Origin: Candidatus Omnitrophota bacterium
GTDB taxonomy: Bacteria > Omnitrophota > Gorgyraeia > Zapsychrales > Fredricksoniimonadaceae
Length of the DNA: 6,826 nucleotides
Reading direction: 5' to 3'
NCBI GenBank assembly: GCA_016789035.1
Contig: JAEUSC010000258.1
Location: 1-6,826, forward strand
Positions within the stretch are counted from its first letter, which is position 1. Every line of letters starts with the position of its first letter. Shown piece after piece: positions 5,973-6,826 of the stretch. The notes below the pieces were generated by a model. It had not been told where the DNA came from. It did not search any database and saw nothing but the letters and a program-made list of their open reading frames with translations. The position numbers were made by a program, and so were the translations under genes.

Positions 5973-6027
5973 AGAATTTTGACTTTCTCCCTCGCATGAC
6001 TACAGACGCCACGATACGGTAGATTTA

Positions 6028-6666
6028 TTAAACAGCTTCGCGTTCAAGCTTCTTAATCAGGAACTCCGCCTCATCAACGATCTCTTGGGGAACAAGTTTA
6101 AGCGTTTCCATATCCTTCTTAAATGACCGAAGAGCGGTTATGACTCGCTTCACGCTTGCCTCGTTTCGTTTCTCGCGTTCTTCTTCAGGGTCTACTTCCT
6201 TGCGTTCTTTGATCATCGCTGTCAATTCTTTGCGGACTAATCCCTCGTGCTTTCCTTTTTCAAACACATTCTTTCGAAGCTGCGCATAATCATCACGGGT
6301 AATTTCTTTCTTCTGTTTGGCTTTTCTTAAAACATCCAACTGTTCATGACTAGGAACAACAGTGGCTTCGCGGGAGTCCCGATATTCTTCTTTCAAATAA
6401 GCAGGCTCTTCCTGTTCGACAAAAAAATACGTCTTGACCAATTTCATTGCTGTTTGTTTTCTCATCCCGAGTTCCTGAACAATATAATGTTCAAATTCTT
6501 CAAAACCCCATCCGTGATAAAGCTTATCGCGCCAGACCTGATATAAAGCCTGTCCAAGAGAAATCCAGGACGTCTTAAATCCCTTTGTATGCACCAATAT
6601 TTCCTGCCGCAGACCATCGGCGGTTATGTTTTCATATTTTTTACTCATGACTTCTGCAGATTCCAT
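6028..6666 (-). CDS. Hypothetical protein with helix-turn-helix-like N-terminal half and charged C-terminus
   Basis: I do not recognise the family of this 212-residue protein with certainty. Residues about 33-82 contain W34-I-S-L-G, V-W-R-D-K-L-Y, W-G-F-E-E-F-E-H-Y and E-L-G-M-R-K-Q-T-A-M-K-L-V. The last part reads like the turn and recognition helix of a helix-turn-helix, and the WG..FE.Y spacing recalls phage and plasmid DNA-binding proteins. Residues about 105-150 form a second helical unit. About 150-175 is very rich in Glu, Lys and Arg, and 175-210 is another helix likely to form a coiled coil. There is no signal peptide or membrane span. AAGGAG nine bases before the ATG supports the start over the internal Met7, which has no such site. 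It ends in tandem TAA stops 55 bases before the metallopeptidase gene. A regulatory or DNA-binding role is an inference. Confidence 0.82.
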   Translation of the reverse strand: MESAEVMSKKYENITADGLRQEILVHTKGFKTSWISLGQALYQVWRDKLYHGWGFEEFEHYIVQELGMRKQTAMKLVKTYFFVEQEEPAYLKEEYRDSREATVVPSHEQLDVLRKAKQKKEITRDDYAQLRKNVFEKGKHEGLVRKELTAMIKERKEVDPEEEREKRNEASVKRVITALRSFKKDMETLKLVPQEIVDEAEFLIKKLEREAV

Positions 6667-6694
6667 ACAAACTTACTCCTTTATTATTCTTCCA

Positions 6695-6799
6695 TTAACG
6701 ATTTTTGGAATAAAGCAAACCGAGCAGGACATTAAAAACCAACAGAACAATAACAATTCCAGGCGCTTTGTCAATCAGCACTTTTAAGGAATTCTTCAT
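6695..6799 (-). CDS. 34-residue single-span membrane microprotein
   Basis: A short frame from an ATG at 6799 to a TAA at 6695 encodes 34 residues. A basic, amphipathic N-terminus (K2, K6, K11, D10) is followed by an uninterrupted hydrophobic helix at about 14-30 (GIVIVLLVFNVLLGLLY) and a short basic tail S-K-N-R. That is enough for one inner-membrane span. A purine-rich AAAGGAA lies about eight to nine bases before the ATG. The stop is 28 bases before the 212-residue gene, which has its own strong ribosome site, so co-transcription is likely. I know no family for it. Chance hydrophobic frames of this size do occur, but the ribosome site, spacing and strand favour a real gene. The promoter of this unit, if it lies here, would be beyond the right edge. 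Confidence 0.6.
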   Translation of the reverse strand: MKNSLKVLIDKAPGIVIVLLVFNVLLGLLYSKNR

Positions 6800-6826
6800 A
6801 ATGACGTTTCCTTTTTCAATACCGAC

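Overview
The window looks like a chromosomal segment of a Gram-negative bacterium of moderate GC content. The evidence for an outer membrane and peptidoglycan is an LpoB-type lipoprotein with a lipobox and a membrane-anchored SPOR-domain protein. The small proteins and the style of the LpoB-like lipoprotein remind me of the candidate phylum Omnitrophota or related Planctomycetota/Verrucomicrobiota-side lineages. That is an impression from protein sequence alone and is tentative. No rRNA, tRNA, CRISPR array, transposase or phage structural gene is visible.

Nine of the ten genes lie on the minus strand, so they read from right to left. The series opens with a 34-residue single-span membrane peptide (6695-6799) and a 212-residue protein with a helix-turn-helix-like N-terminal half (6028-6666). 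Next come a 358-residue HEAGH zinc metallopeptidase-like protein (4896-5972), a 342-residue ATP-grasp ligase of the D-Ala-D-Ala ligase superfamily (3840-4868), and a SirB1-like transglutaminase-fold protein fused to a YccV/HspQ-like domain (2621-3829). Gaps of 10 to 55 bases between these five suggest one transcription unit. After 83 bases comes a DEDDh 3'-5' exonuclease with a C-terminal accessory domain (1731-2537).

Left of the exonuclease, a 59-residue coiled-coil-like protein (1477-1656) and a SPOR-domain protein (952-1440) form a probable two-gene unit. The only plus-strand gene encodes a CPxCG zinc-ribbon protein (707-901). It diverges from the LpoB-like lipoprotein gene (47-655) and converges on the SPOR gene.

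The most interesting protein-level signal is the run metallopeptidase, ATP-grasp ligase, SirB1/YccV protein. A peptide-bond former, a candidate peptidase and a papain-fold protein are encoded side by side, with a membrane peptide and a possible DNA-binding protein upstream. This could be a peptide-ligation/trimming pathway, which is an inference. The most interesting DNA-level signal is an identical 11-base promoter core (TAGTATAATTC) placed 4 and 7 bases before the start codons of two small-protein genes. It predicts leaderless or nearly leaderless transcripts. One copy sits in a very compact divergent promoter region.
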